From: Pseudomonas brassicacearum subsp. brassicacearum
GTDB lineage: Bacteria; Pseudomonadota; Gammaproteobacteria; Pseudomonadales; Pseudomonadaceae
NCBI RefSeq assembly: GCF_008801605.1
Contig: NZ_VZPJ01000007.1
Coordinates: forward strand, 186,001 to 250,000
Length of the DNA stretch: 64,000 nucleotides
Reading direction: 5' to 3'
This document shows positions 51,182 through 60,163 of this stretch, one piece after another. Below the pieces are notes generated by a model. The model had not been told where the DNA came from, did no database searches, and was given only the letters and a program-made list of their open reading frames with translations. Each line of letters begins with the position of its first letter. Within the stretch, counting starts at the first letter, position 1. Made by a program: the position numbers and the translations under genes.

Positions 51182-52396
51182 CTAAAAGAAGGTAATTTCC
51201 TGTGAAGTCTGTTGCGCGCCCGAGTCGCCGTGGTGATTACGGCGTTGCTCGTCGGTGGCGTAAGTGGTTTCCATGCGCGCCAGCCATTGACGGGCGTCGA
51301 TGGAAACAGCCTGTTCGGGCGACTGGCTGGCCTGCTGCATGTGCACATGCAGGTCCTCGATGTTGTCGCGCACGTGGCTGAGGATCTGGCTGACCCGATC
51401 CTGGAATTGCAGGCTGACCAGCACCTCGGTGAGTTCATCGCGGATGCCGAAGCTCTCGCGCTGCAGCATGTCGGCCGAGTCGGCCAAGCTGCCGGTGACA
51501 CTCTTGAAGCGCTCCAGCACCTGCTGGATGCTTTGCTCGGAGGCACTGACCGAATGGCTGTCCTGGTCCGCGCCGCTGGACGCGGCATGCACCAGTTGGG
51601 TGATGGCGTTGTTGATGATGTCGACCTTGGCCGACATCTGCTGGCCGGTCTCGCTGGATTTGCTCGAGAGACTGCGCACGGCGTCGGCCACCACGGCAAA
51701 CCCACGCCCGGCCTCGCCGGCACGGGCGGCTTCGATGGCGGCGTTGAGGGCCAGCAGGTTGGTCTGTGCGGCAATCGCCGCGACATCGGCGGCCATGGTC
51801 CGCAGCTCGCCGGTATAGGCCGTCAGGTTGCGCACCTGGGCAAGGGTTTCATCGCGGCTGGCCTGGGTGGCCTTCAGGGAATCGATGACCTTGACCAGTT
51901 CACTTTCGCTCTGGGCCAGCACCTGTACGGCACCGCCACTGCTGCTGCCGGCCAACTCACCGGCGGCCAGTTGCGAGGCTTGCACGGTCTCTTCCAGGCG
52001 CGAAGAAATGCCGGTAAAGCGGCTGGTCAGCGAGACGATTGCGGTTTCGGTCTGCTGCCTGGAGCTTTCGACCTGCTTGGCCCAGATCGGCATCGCACCA
52101 AGAATGACTTCGTTGAGTTGCTCGCTGGTTTTATGGGCCAGGTGCTCGCTGGCTTGCAGGTCGTGGCGGGCCATGGCGGCGGCGATGGCGCGGTCGAACT
52201 GCTGACGTTGCGAACGCGCACCCCATACGCCAGCACCGACGCCAACGGCCAGGAGGGCAACAGCCAGGATGATGTTTTGAACACTTGGACCGTTGAGCAG
52301 TAAGACGCCAACGGCAGCAACAAAAGCGACGAGCACTGTGTTCCAGAGGATGCGAGGTGGTTGGGCGAAGGAATGACCGTGTGGGTACGACGTCAT
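51182..52396 (-). CDS. Methyl-accepting protein without ligand domain
   Basis: A 404-residue receptor-like protein. Two close hydrophobic segments (about 14-35 and 38-58) leave no room for a periplasmic domain. The rest is a coiled-coil signalling domain with QTNLLALNAAIEAARAGEAGRGFAV at the tip. It ends with a diverged C-terminal region (LVSLQFQDRVSQILSHVRDNIEDL) seen in McpA/CheX-like proteins. The ATG at 52396 has CAAGGACC upstream. It is the first gene of the chemotaxis operon. It may sense internal state or relay signals. Confidence 0.87.
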   Translation of the reverse strand: MTSYPHGHSFAQPPRILWNTVLVAFVAAVGVLLLNGPSVQNIILAVALLAVGVGAGVWGARSQRQQFDRAIAAAMARHDLQASEHLAHKTSEQLNEVILGAMPIWAKQVESSRQQTETAIVSLTSRFTGISSRLEETVQASQLAAGELAGSSSGGAVQVLAQSESELVKVIDSLKATQASRDETLAQVRNLTAYTGELRTMAADVAAIAAQTNLLALNAAIEAARAGEAGRGFAVVADAVRSLSSKSSETGQQMSAKVDIINNAITQLVHAASSGADQDSHSVSASEQSIQQVLERFKSVTGSLADSADMLQRESFGIRDELTEVLVSLQFQDRVSQILSHVRDNIEDLHVHMQQASQSPEQAVSIDARQWLARMETTYATDEQRRNHHGDSGAQQTSQEITFF

Positions 52397-52701
52397 GGTT
52401 CGGTCCTTGAACAGAGTTTCTAACAGGTTATTTGCGAATAACTGGTTATCTGCGACCTCTACTCGGACTTTAAGACCGGCTGTCCGATACCGGTATTGCA
52501 TAGGCATTGGCCTACACAGTACGTGGCACTGTGCTACTTCAGATTAGACGCTGTCTGTGAAATGTCGAATGCACCCGACGAAGGTATAAGCCGCAACATA
52601 GAACCCTCAAGAGTGCTCTCCGGTTGATTCTTCTGAAACAGACTGAATGGATTGCGCTAAATTACCCCGCATTGGATTTCGAACCTGCCATCAGAGCCCC
52701 C

Positions 52702-54048
52702 ATGCCCACCCAGCCCCTCTGGAAAACCTATCTTCTGTTCCTGGCCCCCATGGTCCTGTCCAACTTCCTGCAGTCCATGTCTGGCACGTTCAACAGCATC
52801 TACATCGGCCAGATGCTCGGTACCCAGGCCTTGGCTGCGGTGTCGGGCATGTTTCCCATCGTGTTTTTCTTTATCGCATTGGTGATTGGCCTCGGGGCGG
52901 GGGCGGGGGTGTTGATCGGGCAGGCCTACGGTGCCGGAGAAACCGGCACGGTGAAGGCGATTGCCGGTTCGACGTTGTTGCTGGGGGCGATCATCGGCCT
53001 GACGGCGGCGGTGCTCGGCAGTGTTTTTGCGCGTCAGGCGTTGCAGGGGCTCGGCACGCCGGCCGATGTGCTGGAGGATGCCGTTTCCTATGCCCGGGTC
53101 ATGATGTGGATCCTGCCGATGTTGCTGGTATTTGTGCTGTTCACTCAACTGCTGCGCGGGGTGAGCGATACGGTGTCACCGATGCTGGCGCTGCTGATCT
53201 CCACCAGTGTCGGGCTGCTGCTTACGCCCGTATTGATTCGTGGTTGGCTGGGGTTGCCGCCGATGGGCATCCAGAGCGCGGCGCTGGCGGGGTTGGTGGG
53301 GACGGCCTCGGCCATGGCCATGCTGGCATGGCGCCTGAACCGTCGCGAGCATGCCCTGGCACCGGACCGGGCGTTGTTCGCGGCGATGCGCCTGGACACG
53401 GAGATCCTTGGCAAAGTGCTGCGCATTGGCTTGCCCACAGGGTTGCAGATGGTGGTGATCTCGTTGTCGGAGTTGGTCATCCTGACGCTGGTCAATAGCC
53501 ATGGTTCCCAGGCCACGGCGGCCTATGGCGCGGTGACGCAGATCGTCAACTACGTGCAGTTTCCGGCGCTGTCGATCGCCATCACCGCCTCGATCCTCGG
53601 CGCCCAGGCCATCGGTGCCGGACGCCTGGAGCGCCTGGGACCGATCCTGCGCACGGGGCTGTTGATCAACCTCTGGCTTACGGGTGGGCTGGTGGTCCTG
53701 GGCTATCTGTTGTCCCACTGGCTGCTGGGGTTGTTCATCACCGACCCGGCGGCACGGGTCCAGGCCGAACACCTGCTGCACATCATGCTCTGGAGCCTGT
53801 TGGTGTTCGGCTTCCAGGCGATCGTCGGCGGCATCATGCGCGCCAGCGGCACGGTGCTGGTGCCGGTCGCCATCTCGATCTTCTGCATCGTCGCCGTGCA
53901 AGTGCCAGCGGCGTATCTGCTGGACGCTCACTTCGGGCTGCAAGGGGTGTGGATGGCGTTCCCGGTGGCCTACTTGAGTATGCTGCTGTTGCAGACGCTG
54001 TACTACAAACGGGTGTGGCAGCATCAGCCGATCGAGCGGCTGGTGTAG
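52702..54048 (+). CDS. MATE-family multidrug efflux transporter
   Basis: A 448-residue inner-membrane protein with 12 predicted segments in two MatE halves (about 10-170 and 235-395). Conserved elements include FLAPMVLSNFLQSMSGTFNSIYIGQMLG at the start and NYVQFPALSIAITASILGAQAIGAGRLER in the second half. It exports cationic drugs with Na+ or H+ exchange. The frame begins upstream at 52624, but the ATG at 52702 gives the normal family start. Confidence 0.88.
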   Translation: MPTQPLWKTYLLFLAPMVLSNFLQSMSGTFNSIYIGQMLGTQALAAVSGMFPIVFFFIALVIGLGAGAGVLIGQAYGAGETGTVKAIAGSTLLLGAIIGLTAAVLGSVFARQALQGLGTPADVLEDAVSYARVMMWILPMLLVFVLFTQLLRGVSDTVSPMLALLISTSVGLLLTPVLIRGWLGLPPMGIQSAALAGLVGTASAMAMLAWRLNRREHALAPDRALFAAMRLDTEILGKVLRIGLPTGLQMVVISLSELVILTLVNSHGSQATAAYGAVTQIVNYVQFPALSIAITASILGAQAIGAGRLERLGPILRTGLLINLWLTGGLVVLGYLLSHWLLGLFITDPAARVQAEHLLHIMLWSLLVFGFQAIVGGIMRASGTVLVPVAISIFCIVAVQVPAAYLLDAHFGLQGVWMAFPVAYLSMLLLQTLYYKRVWQHQPIERLV

Positions 54049-54095
54049 AACAGAGCTTTCTGACACAACACAAATCCTCTTTGGGTCAGCAGTGG

Positions 54096-54200
54096 GTCAG
54101 CCTGTGGGAGCAAAGCTTGCTCGCGATGACCTCATCACATACAACGCCCCTGTTGGCTTTAAAACCGCTATCGCGAGCAAGCTTTGCTCCCACAGGCTCG
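54096..54200. repeat. REPIN (GTGGGAGC family)
   Basis: An inverted pair: GTGGGAGCAAAGCTTGCTCG at the left and its complement CGAGCAAGCTTTGCTCCCAC at the right, with a ~45-base loop. It is the same family as 54958-55072 and the terminal array. Confidence 0.85.
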
Positions 54201-54270
54201 CTTCCACAGAGGATTGGGTTCTGGCGATGTTACAGTGGCCATCACCCGCCACGCCGCCACCGAGGATCCG

Positions 54271-54930
54271 ATGTCTGCCAGTCTCCCCACCCACATTGCC
54301 TATCGCGCCTTCCTGTTCGACATGGACGGCACATTGCTCAACTCCATCGCCGCCGCCGAGCGGATCTGGACGCGCTGGGCCGTGCGTCATGGCGTGGACG
54401 TGGCGACGTTCCTGCCGACGATCCATGGCGTGCGCGCCATCGACACCATCGCCCGCCAGCACCTGCCAGGGGTGGATGCCCAGGCCGGGGCCGAGCAGAT
54501 TACCCGGGAGGAAATCGAAGACGTCGAAGGGGTGGTGCAGGTGCCCGGTGCGCAGGCCTTTCTGAACAGCCTGCCGCCAGAGCGCTGGGCAATCGTCACC
54601 TCAGCGCCGATGGCATTGGCCTTGCGCCGTATGGAAGCCGCCGGAATTCCACGTCCTTTGGTCATGGTCACGGCCGAAGACGTCAGCGATGGCAAGCCCA
54701 ACCCAGCCTGCTATCGCCTGGCGGCCGAACGCTTGCAAGTGGCACCGCAAGAATGCCTGGTCTTTGAAGACGCCGAGGCGGGCATCCGGGCAGGCGAGGC
54801 GGCCGAGGCGGATGTGCTGGTGGTAACGGCGACGCATACGCACCCGGTGGTCACCCTTCATCCGCAGATCAAGGATTACCTTGGGCTTGGTATTGAGGTG
54901 GATGAAGCCGGGCTGATGCGGATTCAGTAA
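54271..54930 (+). CDS. HAD-superfamily sugar-phosphatase-like hydrolase
   Basis: A 219-residue HAD-IA phosphatase. Motif I is FLFDMDGTLLNS at about 14-25 and motif II is AIVTSAPMALAL. The Lys lies in SDGKPNPACYRLAAERL and motif IV is LVFEDAEAGIRAGEAA. This ordering is that of YfbT/HxpA-like sugar phosphatases. The start at 54271 was chosen because the frame upstream runs through a REPIN. Confidence 0.87.
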   Translation: MSASLPTHIAYRAFLFDMDGTLLNSIAAAERIWTRWAVRHGVDVATFLPTIHGVRAIDTIARQHLPGVDAQAGAEQITREEIEDVEGVVQVPGAQAFLNSLPPERWAIVTSAPMALALRRMEAAGIPRPLVMVTAEDVSDGKPNPACYRLAAERLQVAPQECLVFEDAEAGIRAGEAAEADVLVVTATHTHPVVTLHPQIKDYLGLGIEVDEAGLMRIQ

Positions 54931-54957
54931 TCACACAATCCCCTAACCACACAATCC

Positions 54958-55074
54958 CCTGTGGGAGCGCGCCTGTGGGAGCAAAGCTTGCTCGCGATAG
55001 CCTCATCACAGGCAATATCTCTGTTGGGCCTTTAAACCGCTATCGCGAGCAAGCTTTGCTCCCACATTGGATCT
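54958..55074. repeat. REPIN (GTGGGAGC family)
   Basis: Left arm GTGGGAGCAAAGCTTGCTCG (after a partial GTGGGAGCGCGCCT) and right arm CGAGCAAGCTTTGCTCCCAC, separated by about 50 bases. It lies between convergent genes. Confidence 0.85.
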
Positions 55075-55093
55075 GCTGTGGTCTTTGAACCGG

Positions 55094-56467
55094 TCAGGTC
55101 ACCACGCGATAGCACGGCACATACGCCGCGCCGCCCGGCAGTTTCATGCGGTGCTGGGCGACGAAGGCCTGGAGCAGGCGGTCGAGGGGTTCCATGATGG
55201 CGGCGTCGCCGTGGATTTCGTACGGGCCGTGTTCTTCGATCAGGCGGATGCCCTTGTCCTTGACGTTACCGGCCACGATCCCCGAGAACGCCCGGCGCAG
55301 ATTGGCGGCCAGTTCGTGGGCGGGCAGGTCGCGGCTCAGGCCCAGGCTGGCCATGTTGGCGTGGGTCGGGTCGAACGGGCGCTGGAAGCCCTCGTCGATC
55401 TTCAGCAGCCAGTTGAAGTGGAAGGCGTCGTTGCGCTCGCGGCGGAACTGCTTGACCTCCTTGAGCCCTTGGGTCATCTGCCGTGCCACTTCGGCCGGGT
55501 CGTCGATGATGATCTGATAGTGCTTCTGCGCCTCCTCACCCAGGGTTGCACCGACAAACGCATGCAACTGATCGAGGTACGGCGCGGCGCTTTTCGGCCC
55601 GGTGAGAACCACCGGGAACGGCAGGTCCTGGTTGGCCGGGTGCATCAGGATCCCCAGCAGGTACAGGAACTCTTCCGCCGTACCGGCGCCGCCCGGGAAG
55701 ATGATGATGCCGTGACCGACACGCACGAAAGCCTCGAGGCGTTTCTCGATGTCCGGCAGGATCACCAGCTCATTGACGATCGGGTTCGGCGCCTCGGCGG
55801 CGATGATGCCCGGTTCCGTCAGGCCCAGGTAGCGACCGCCATGGATACGCTGCTTGGCATGGGCAATGGTGGCGCCTTTCATCGGGCCTTTCATCACGCC
55901 AGGGCCGCAACCGGTGCAGATGTCCAGGCTGCGCAGGCCCAGTTCGTGGCCGACCTTCTTGGTGTATTTGTATTCTTCGGTGTTGATCGAGTGACCGCCC
56001 CAGCACACGACGATTTTCGGCTCCACGCCTGGACGCAAGGTGCGGGCGTTGCGCAGCAGATGGAACACGTAGTCGCTGATGCCCTGGGACGAGCTGAGGT
56101 CGATGCGCTGGCTGTCCAGCTCGTTCTCGGTGTAGACGATGTCGCGCAGGGCGCTGAACAGCATTTCCCGGGTGCTGGCGATCATTTCGCCGTCGACGAA
56201 GGCGTCGGCCGGCGCGTTCAGCAGCTCCAGGCGCACGCCCCGGTCCTGCTGGTGAATACGGATCTCGAAGTCCTTGTAGGCTTCCAGGATGGTCTTGGCG
56301 TTATCAACATGGGCGCCGGTGTTGAGGATGGCCAGGGCGCACTGGCGGAAGAGGGTATAGATACTGCCGGAACCGGCTTCGCTCAGTTGCTGGACTTCGC
56401 GCTGGGACAAGGTCTCCAGGCTGCCCTTGGGGCTTACCGAGGCGTTGATTACATGTCTTTGAGTCAT
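55094..56467 (-). CDS. ppnN: Pyrimidine/purine nucleotide 5'-monophosphate nucleosidase
   Basis: A 457-residue LOG-type enzyme (YgdH/PpnN) that cleaves nucleoside monophosphates to base and ribose 5-phosphate and helps recycle nucleotides during stress. The LOG core is IVVCWGGHSINTEEYKYTK at about 153-171 and IIIFPGGAGTAEEFLYLLG at about 255-273 with the PGGxGTxxE motif. The flanking N- and C-terminal domains give the normal PpnN length. It is a single-gene unit. Confidence 0.9.
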   Translation of the reverse strand: MTQRHVINASVSPKGSLETLSQREVQQLSEAGSGSIYTLFRQCALAILNTGAHVDNAKTILEAYKDFEIRIHQQDRGVRLELLNAPADAFVDGEMIASTREMLFSALRDIVYTENELDSQRIDLSSSQGISDYVFHLLRNARTLRPGVEPKIVVCWGGHSINTEEYKYTKKVGHELGLRSLDICTGCGPGVMKGPMKGATIAHAKQRIHGGRYLGLTEPGIIAAEAPNPIVNELVILPDIEKRLEAFVRVGHGIIIFPGGAGTAEEFLYLLGILMHPANQDLPFPVVLTGPKSAAPYLDQLHAFVGATLGEEAQKHYQIIIDDPAEVARQMTQGLKEVKQFRRERNDAFHFNWLLKIDEGFQRPFDPTHANMASLGLSRDLPAHELAANLRRAFSGIVAGNVKDKGIRLIEEHGPYEIHGDAAIMEPLDRLLQAFVAQHRMKLPGGAAYVPCYRVVT

Positions 56468-56684
56468 TCAGCTTTCCTTGAAAACGATGCCATGCACACA
56501 ACGACGGCATCTTGAAAAAAACGTCCACGCAGAAAGATCGCACGATCCTTGCGCTATCGCCATGGACTTTGGTCCGGACCCGGCGAGTCGGTTGCGCTAC
56601 AAAATGAGCTCCAGCATAGCTAAATCGACCGGGCAGGCGATAATGCGTGACTCTTTTGATGCCGTACAAGGAAATTGCACCGCG

Positions 56685-57218
56685 ATGTTCGAGATCAAAC
56701 CGTGGGATGGCGACACGTACCGCAAGCAGACTCGCCGCAGCACCCTGATCATCGCGGTGGTGTTCCTGGCCCTGGCGATGCTGCTATCCAGCCTGGCCGT
56801 GATGCTGCTGGGCACGCCCGGAGGCGATAACTTTCGTTTCAATCTCGGCGGAGTGATTGTCGCGGTGCTGGCGATGGCTGCGCTGATGCGCCTGTATTTC
56901 TGGTCGCAGCCGTGGATGGCCGCCGCCGTGTACGGTTGGCAGCTCAAGCGCAGCCTGATGAAAATCACCAACGTGATGCACCAGGTGACCGCCGGGGTGC
57001 AGGCCCAGGACCCCACCGCCATGAAACTGCTGCGCTTCTATCACCTGGGACTGGCCCAGATGCATCAGCTGGACGCCAACTCCAGCGCCCAGGGCTCCCT
57101 GGCGCGAGAGGCCGAGGCGCACCTGGCGAAGATGCAGGCGCTGGGCCTGGACCCCGAACAATCGCGTCTGGACCCGAGCTGGATCGAGACGGTGAAGCAG
57201 GCCTATCGCGCAGGTTGA
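56685..57218 (+). CDS. DUF3087-family membrane protein
   Basis: A 177-residue protein with two membrane segments (about 20-43 and 53-73) and a helical cytoplasmic C-terminal half (LMKITNVMHQVTAGVQ, LLRFYHLGLAQMHQLD). It matches the DUF3087 pattern; its role is unknown. AAGGAA precedes the ATG at 56685. It converges on the arsenate reductase gene with 4 bases between stops. Confidence 0.75.
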   Translation: MFEIKPWDGDTYRKQTRRSTLIIAVVFLALAMLLSSLAVMLLGTPGGDNFRFNLGGVIVAVLAMAALMRLYFWSQPWMAAAVYGWQLKRSLMKITNVMHQVTAGVQAQDPTAMKLLRFYHLGLAQMHQLDANSSAQGSLAREAEAHLAKMQALGLDPEQSRLDPSWIETVKQAYRAG

Positions 57219-57222
57219 TCGG

Positions 57223-57693
57223 TCAGAGGGTGCCGATGCGGTCGAGCTCGGCTTTCAGGGCCTGGGCATCGAGCTGGTCGAAGGGCAGGGCGAAAAACGC
57301 CCGGCAGCGGGTTTCGATACGATCCAGGGTGGAATGGTAGGCTTGGCCGATCTGATCGTCGTTGCCTCTGACGGTCGATGGATCGACCAGGCCCCAGTGG
57401 GCCTTGATGGCGGGGCCGAAGTACACCGGGCAAGCATCGCGAGCGGCGCTGTCGCACACGGTGATGACGATGTCCGGCGGGCTGCCCTCGAGCGCGTCGT
57501 AACCCTTGCTGCGCAAGCCTTGGACGCTGATACCGGCTTCTTGCAAGGTGCTCAGGCTGCGCGGGAGCACGTGGCCCTTGGGGAAACTGCCGGCGCTGAC
57601 GGCCTCGAACCCGGCTGGGGCCAGATGGTTGAACATCGCTTCGCTGAGAATGCTGCGGCAACTGTTGGCTGTGCACATGAAGAGGACTTTCAT
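57223..57693 (-). CDS. arsC: Arsenate reductase (low-molecular-weight phosphatase type)
   Basis: A 156-residue LMW-PTP-fold protein. VLFMCTANSCRSILSEAM is the P-loop (CX5R, nucleophile Cys7) of thioredoxin-/glutaredoxin-coupled arsenate reductases. ITVCDSAARDACPVY carries the second and third redox Cys residues. No arsR, arsB or arsH is nearby, so it is a stand-alone copy. The ATG at 57693 was chosen for the family start MKVLFMC. Confidence 0.87.
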   Translation of the reverse strand: MKVLFMCTANSCRSILSEAMFNHLAPAGFEAVSAGSFPKGHVLPRSLSTLQEAGISVQGLRSKGYDALEGSPPDIVITVCDSAARDACPVYFGPAIKAHWGLVDPSTVRGNDDQIGQAYHSTLDRIETRCRAFFALPFDQLDAQALKAELDRIGTL

Positions 57694-57834
57694 CGATCGG
57701 CTCCGATAAGCGCAAGGTTGGGCTGCGCCGGAGTATATGCGGACAATCGAATATATGGAATTTCGTATTTGTGGCGAGGGGAAGAGCGGATAGCGCCGGG
57801 GCGCAGTACGTCTGCGCCCCAACGATTTGGGTGG

Positions 57835-58014
57835 TTACGATTTTCTGCCGCCGCCTTGGCTGCGTTCGCTACCTTTGTTACCGGCTCCAGTGCCTTTTTG
57901 CCGATCGTTGGCAACGTTGCCGCCCGACGCTTGTCCGCCTTTCTTGCCGGCTTCCGATGCTTTTTCACGATCATTGGCGAAGTTGCCTGGGTTTTTGTTT
58001 CCGCTACTGGCCAT
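57835..58014 (-). CDS. KGG-domain stress-induced small protein
   Basis: A 59-residue basic, Gly-rich protein with two repeats of the KGG type: NFANDREKASEAGKKGGQASG and NVANDRQKGTGAGNKGSERS. Such proteins (YciG/Con-10-like) are induced by stress and in stationary phase. The ATG at 58014 starts MASSGNKNPGNF, the normal beginning. Confidence 0.85.
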   Translation of the reverse strand: MASSGNKNPGNFANDREKASEAGKKGGQASGGNVANDRQKGTGAGNKGSERSQGGGRKS

Positions 58015-58139
58015 TTCGAGAATCCTCATTTTGGTTGAGCGAGCAACGTGCCTCGCATTAGTTGGGAAAGAAAATGGCTGAGGGAAGTTTAAAAAAAACC
58101 GCTTGCTGGCGACGAATGGTCAGCCCTCAGTCTTCACTT

Positions 58140-58703
58140 CTAATCCTCGCCACCGCTGACTTTCCAATGCTTGGCATCCGTGGGGAAAATCACTTGCTCG
58201 ACCCGATGGGCAATGCCGAAAGCCAGGGAGTTTTCCGCCGGGATCACCCGCTCTTCGGCGCACAGGCATTTGAAGATATCCAACTGCGTCGCCGCGCCAG
58301 CGGTTTCCTTGACGTAGATTTCCACGTAGCGCGCCACGTCGTTGTCCAGGCTGGACAGGTACTCGCGCAAGCGTGAGTGGTCCACGGATTTCTGGCCGAA
58401 ATACCAGTTCATCGGATGAATCAGGAAACGCGAATGCGGGGTGGTGGTGCGGTCGCTGGCGGCCAGGTACATGACGATGCCCATCGACTCGATGTTGCCG
58501 GCGTTCACCGCACGTACCGGTACCGGAAGGGACTTGATGAAGGTGTAGAGGGTGAAACCGAAGTTGGTACTGCCACCGACTGTGGAGAGATTGAGCATCA
58601 GCGAGTCGGCGCCTTTCTCAATGGCCTCCAGGCAGTTATCGCGAAAGCGTTCGGTGGTTCCCTGATCGATCTGGCAATGAAAATGGACAATGTGTTCGGA
58701 CAT
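58140..58703 (-). CDS. ClpP-like serine peptidase-fold protein
   Basis: A 187-residue protein of the ClpP/crotonase fold. The Ser lies in AGNIESMGIVMYLAAS at about residue 73 and the His in RFLIHPMNWYFG at about 98, as in ClpP (GxxSMG, HxP). STVGGSTNFGF is the oxyanion strand. It is shorter and more diverged than housekeeping ClpP and lacks clpX nearby. It may be a separate ClpP-type peptidase. Confidence 0.8.
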   Translation of the reverse strand: MSEHIVHFHCQIDQGTTERFRDNCLEAIEKGADSLMLNLSTVGGSTNFGFTLYTFIKSLPVPVRAVNAGNIESMGIVMYLAASDRTTTPHSRFLIHPMNWYFGQKSVDHSRLREYLSSLDNDVARYVEIYVKETAGAATQLDIFKCLCAEERVIPAENSLAFGIAHRVEQVIFPTDAKHWKVSGGED

Positions 58704-58821
58704 CTGAAACTCCTGTCGACTTCACCCTTTTTGAAGTGCCTGCGGATCGGCTGTGCCGTACAGTTGGGAGTCCAGCGGTCTGCGGATGTTCCTCATCCGT
58801 GGCTGGCTGCTGGTGAGCGCA

Positions 58822-59877
58822 TCAAGCCGGTTGCTGCTGTTCGCATTTCTGGGCGGCTTGCGTCATGCGCTGCAGAAACAGCGTCAGCCCGGCTTCTTCT
58901 TCGCTGAGGCCTTTGCGTGCCCGGGGTTTGGGCAACTGGGTCAGGGCACCGAGCAGGAAACCTTCCACCACCGCAGGATGAATGTAGCACTTGCGACAGA
59001 CGGTCGGCGTGTTGCCCAGCTGTCGGGCGACTTGCCTGACCATCTCGGCGACGTGTCTTTTGGCCTCGCTCTCGGTTTCCCAGCGCAGCGTCCGCAACCC
59101 GGCCAGAGCGGCTGCGCTGCCGGCCCAGGTGCGGTAGTCCTTGGCGGTGAAGTCAGCGCCAGTGAGGGTCTTGAGGTAGGCGTTGATGTCCGAAGAACTG
59201 ATGGCGTGGCGCTCGCCGTGTTCGTCCAGGTACTGGAACAGGTTCTGCCCGGGGATCTCCTGGCAACGCTTGATGATCCGCGCCAGGCGCCGATCCTTTA
59301 CGGTGATCTGGTGCTCGATGCCGCTCTTGCCACGGAACTGGAAGGCGATGGCGCTGCCGTTGATCTCGACATGTTTGTCGCGCAGGGTCGTCAGGCCGTA
59401 GGAGCGATTGTCCCGGGCGTATTGGCTGTTGCCGACGCGGATCAGGGTCACGTCCAGCAGGGTGATGACCGTGGCCATGACTTTGTCGCGGCTGAACCCC
59501 GGCGTGGCGAGGATTTCCTCCAGGCGTTTGCGCAAGCGCGGCAGGGCCCGTCCGAATTCCAGCATGCGCGAGTACTTGTCCGCATCACGGACCTCACGCC
59601 AGCGCGCATGGTAGCGGTACTGCTTGCGCCCGCGGGCATCGCGCCCGGTGGCCTGGAGATGGCCGCGCGGGTCGGTGCAGATCCAGACATCGGTGTAGGC
59701 CGGCGGCACCGCCAGGGCATTGATGCGCTGAATCTCGGCTGCGTCGGTGATGCGCTGGCCCTGCGGGTCGAAATAACAGAATTTGCCCCGCTGCTTTTTA
59801 CGGGTGATGCCCGGGGCCGTGTCATCGACATAATGCAGGTCGGCCGGCAGTGCATCCGGCGGCAGGGTATCGGGCAT
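58822..59877 (-). CDS. DNA topoisomerase IB
   Basis: A 351-residue poxvirus-like topoisomerase IB that relaxes supercoils through a 3'-phosphotyrosyl bond. AVPPAYTDVWICTDPRGHLQATGRDARGRKQYRYH is the N-terminal binding region, and RVGNSQYARDNRSYGLTTLRDKHV and QFRGKSGIEHQ are family motifs. The catalytic Tyr lies in TPTVCRKCYIHPAV. Many pseudomonads carry one copy. It is a single gene with REP sequences downstream of its start region. Confidence 0.9.
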   Translation of the reverse strand: MPDTLPPDALPADLHYVDDTAPGITRKKQRGKFCYFDPQGQRITDAAEIQRINALAVPPAYTDVWICTDPRGHLQATGRDARGRKQYRYHARWREVRDADKYSRMLEFGRALPRLRKRLEEILATPGFSRDKVMATVITLLDVTLIRVGNSQYARDNRSYGLTTLRDKHVEINGSAIAFQFRGKSGIEHQITVKDRRLARIIKRCQEIPGQNLFQYLDEHGERHAISSSDINAYLKTLTGADFTAKDYRTWAGSAAALAGLRTLRWETESEAKRHVAEMVRQVARQLGNTPTVCRKCYIHPAVVEGFLLGALTQLPKPRARKGLSEEEAGLTLFLQRMTQAAQKCEQQQPA

Positions 59878-59975
59878 GAAAAGAGTCCTTGGCAGCGAAT
59901 CCGGTGGCCTGTGAATTCATTGACCGCAGGCTGTTGCCGTCGTGCCAAGATTCTAAGGTTGCCGCAAAACCTGTG

Positions 59976-60140
59976 GGAGCAAACCAGCAGGAGTAAACCA
60001 GCAGGAGTAAACCAGCAGGAGCAAACCAGCAGGAGCAAACCTGTGGGAGCAAGGCTTGCCCGCGATAGCATCGCCTCGGTCTATCAGCTACACCGAGGTG
60101 CTTGCATCGCGGGCAAGCCTTGCTCCCACAAGCTCCCACA
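59976..60140. repeat. 14-bp minisatellite plus REPIN
   Basis: The 14-base unit GGAGYAAACCAGCA is repeated four times from 59976 to 60031, followed by a variant GGAGCAAACCTGTG. It grows out of the GTGGGAGCAAA arm of a REPIN. The complete REPIN follows (GTGGGAGCAAGGCTTGCCCG ... CGGGCAAGCCTTGCTCCCAC, about 60044-60130). Confidence 0.8.
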
Positions 60141-60163
60141 GTGTGATCCGCTGGTTTCGGACC

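Noticed and set aside
55067..56515. Plus-strand open frame of 482 codons opposite ppnN
   Set aside because: High-GC shadow frame; the minus strand gives full-length PpnN with all motifs.
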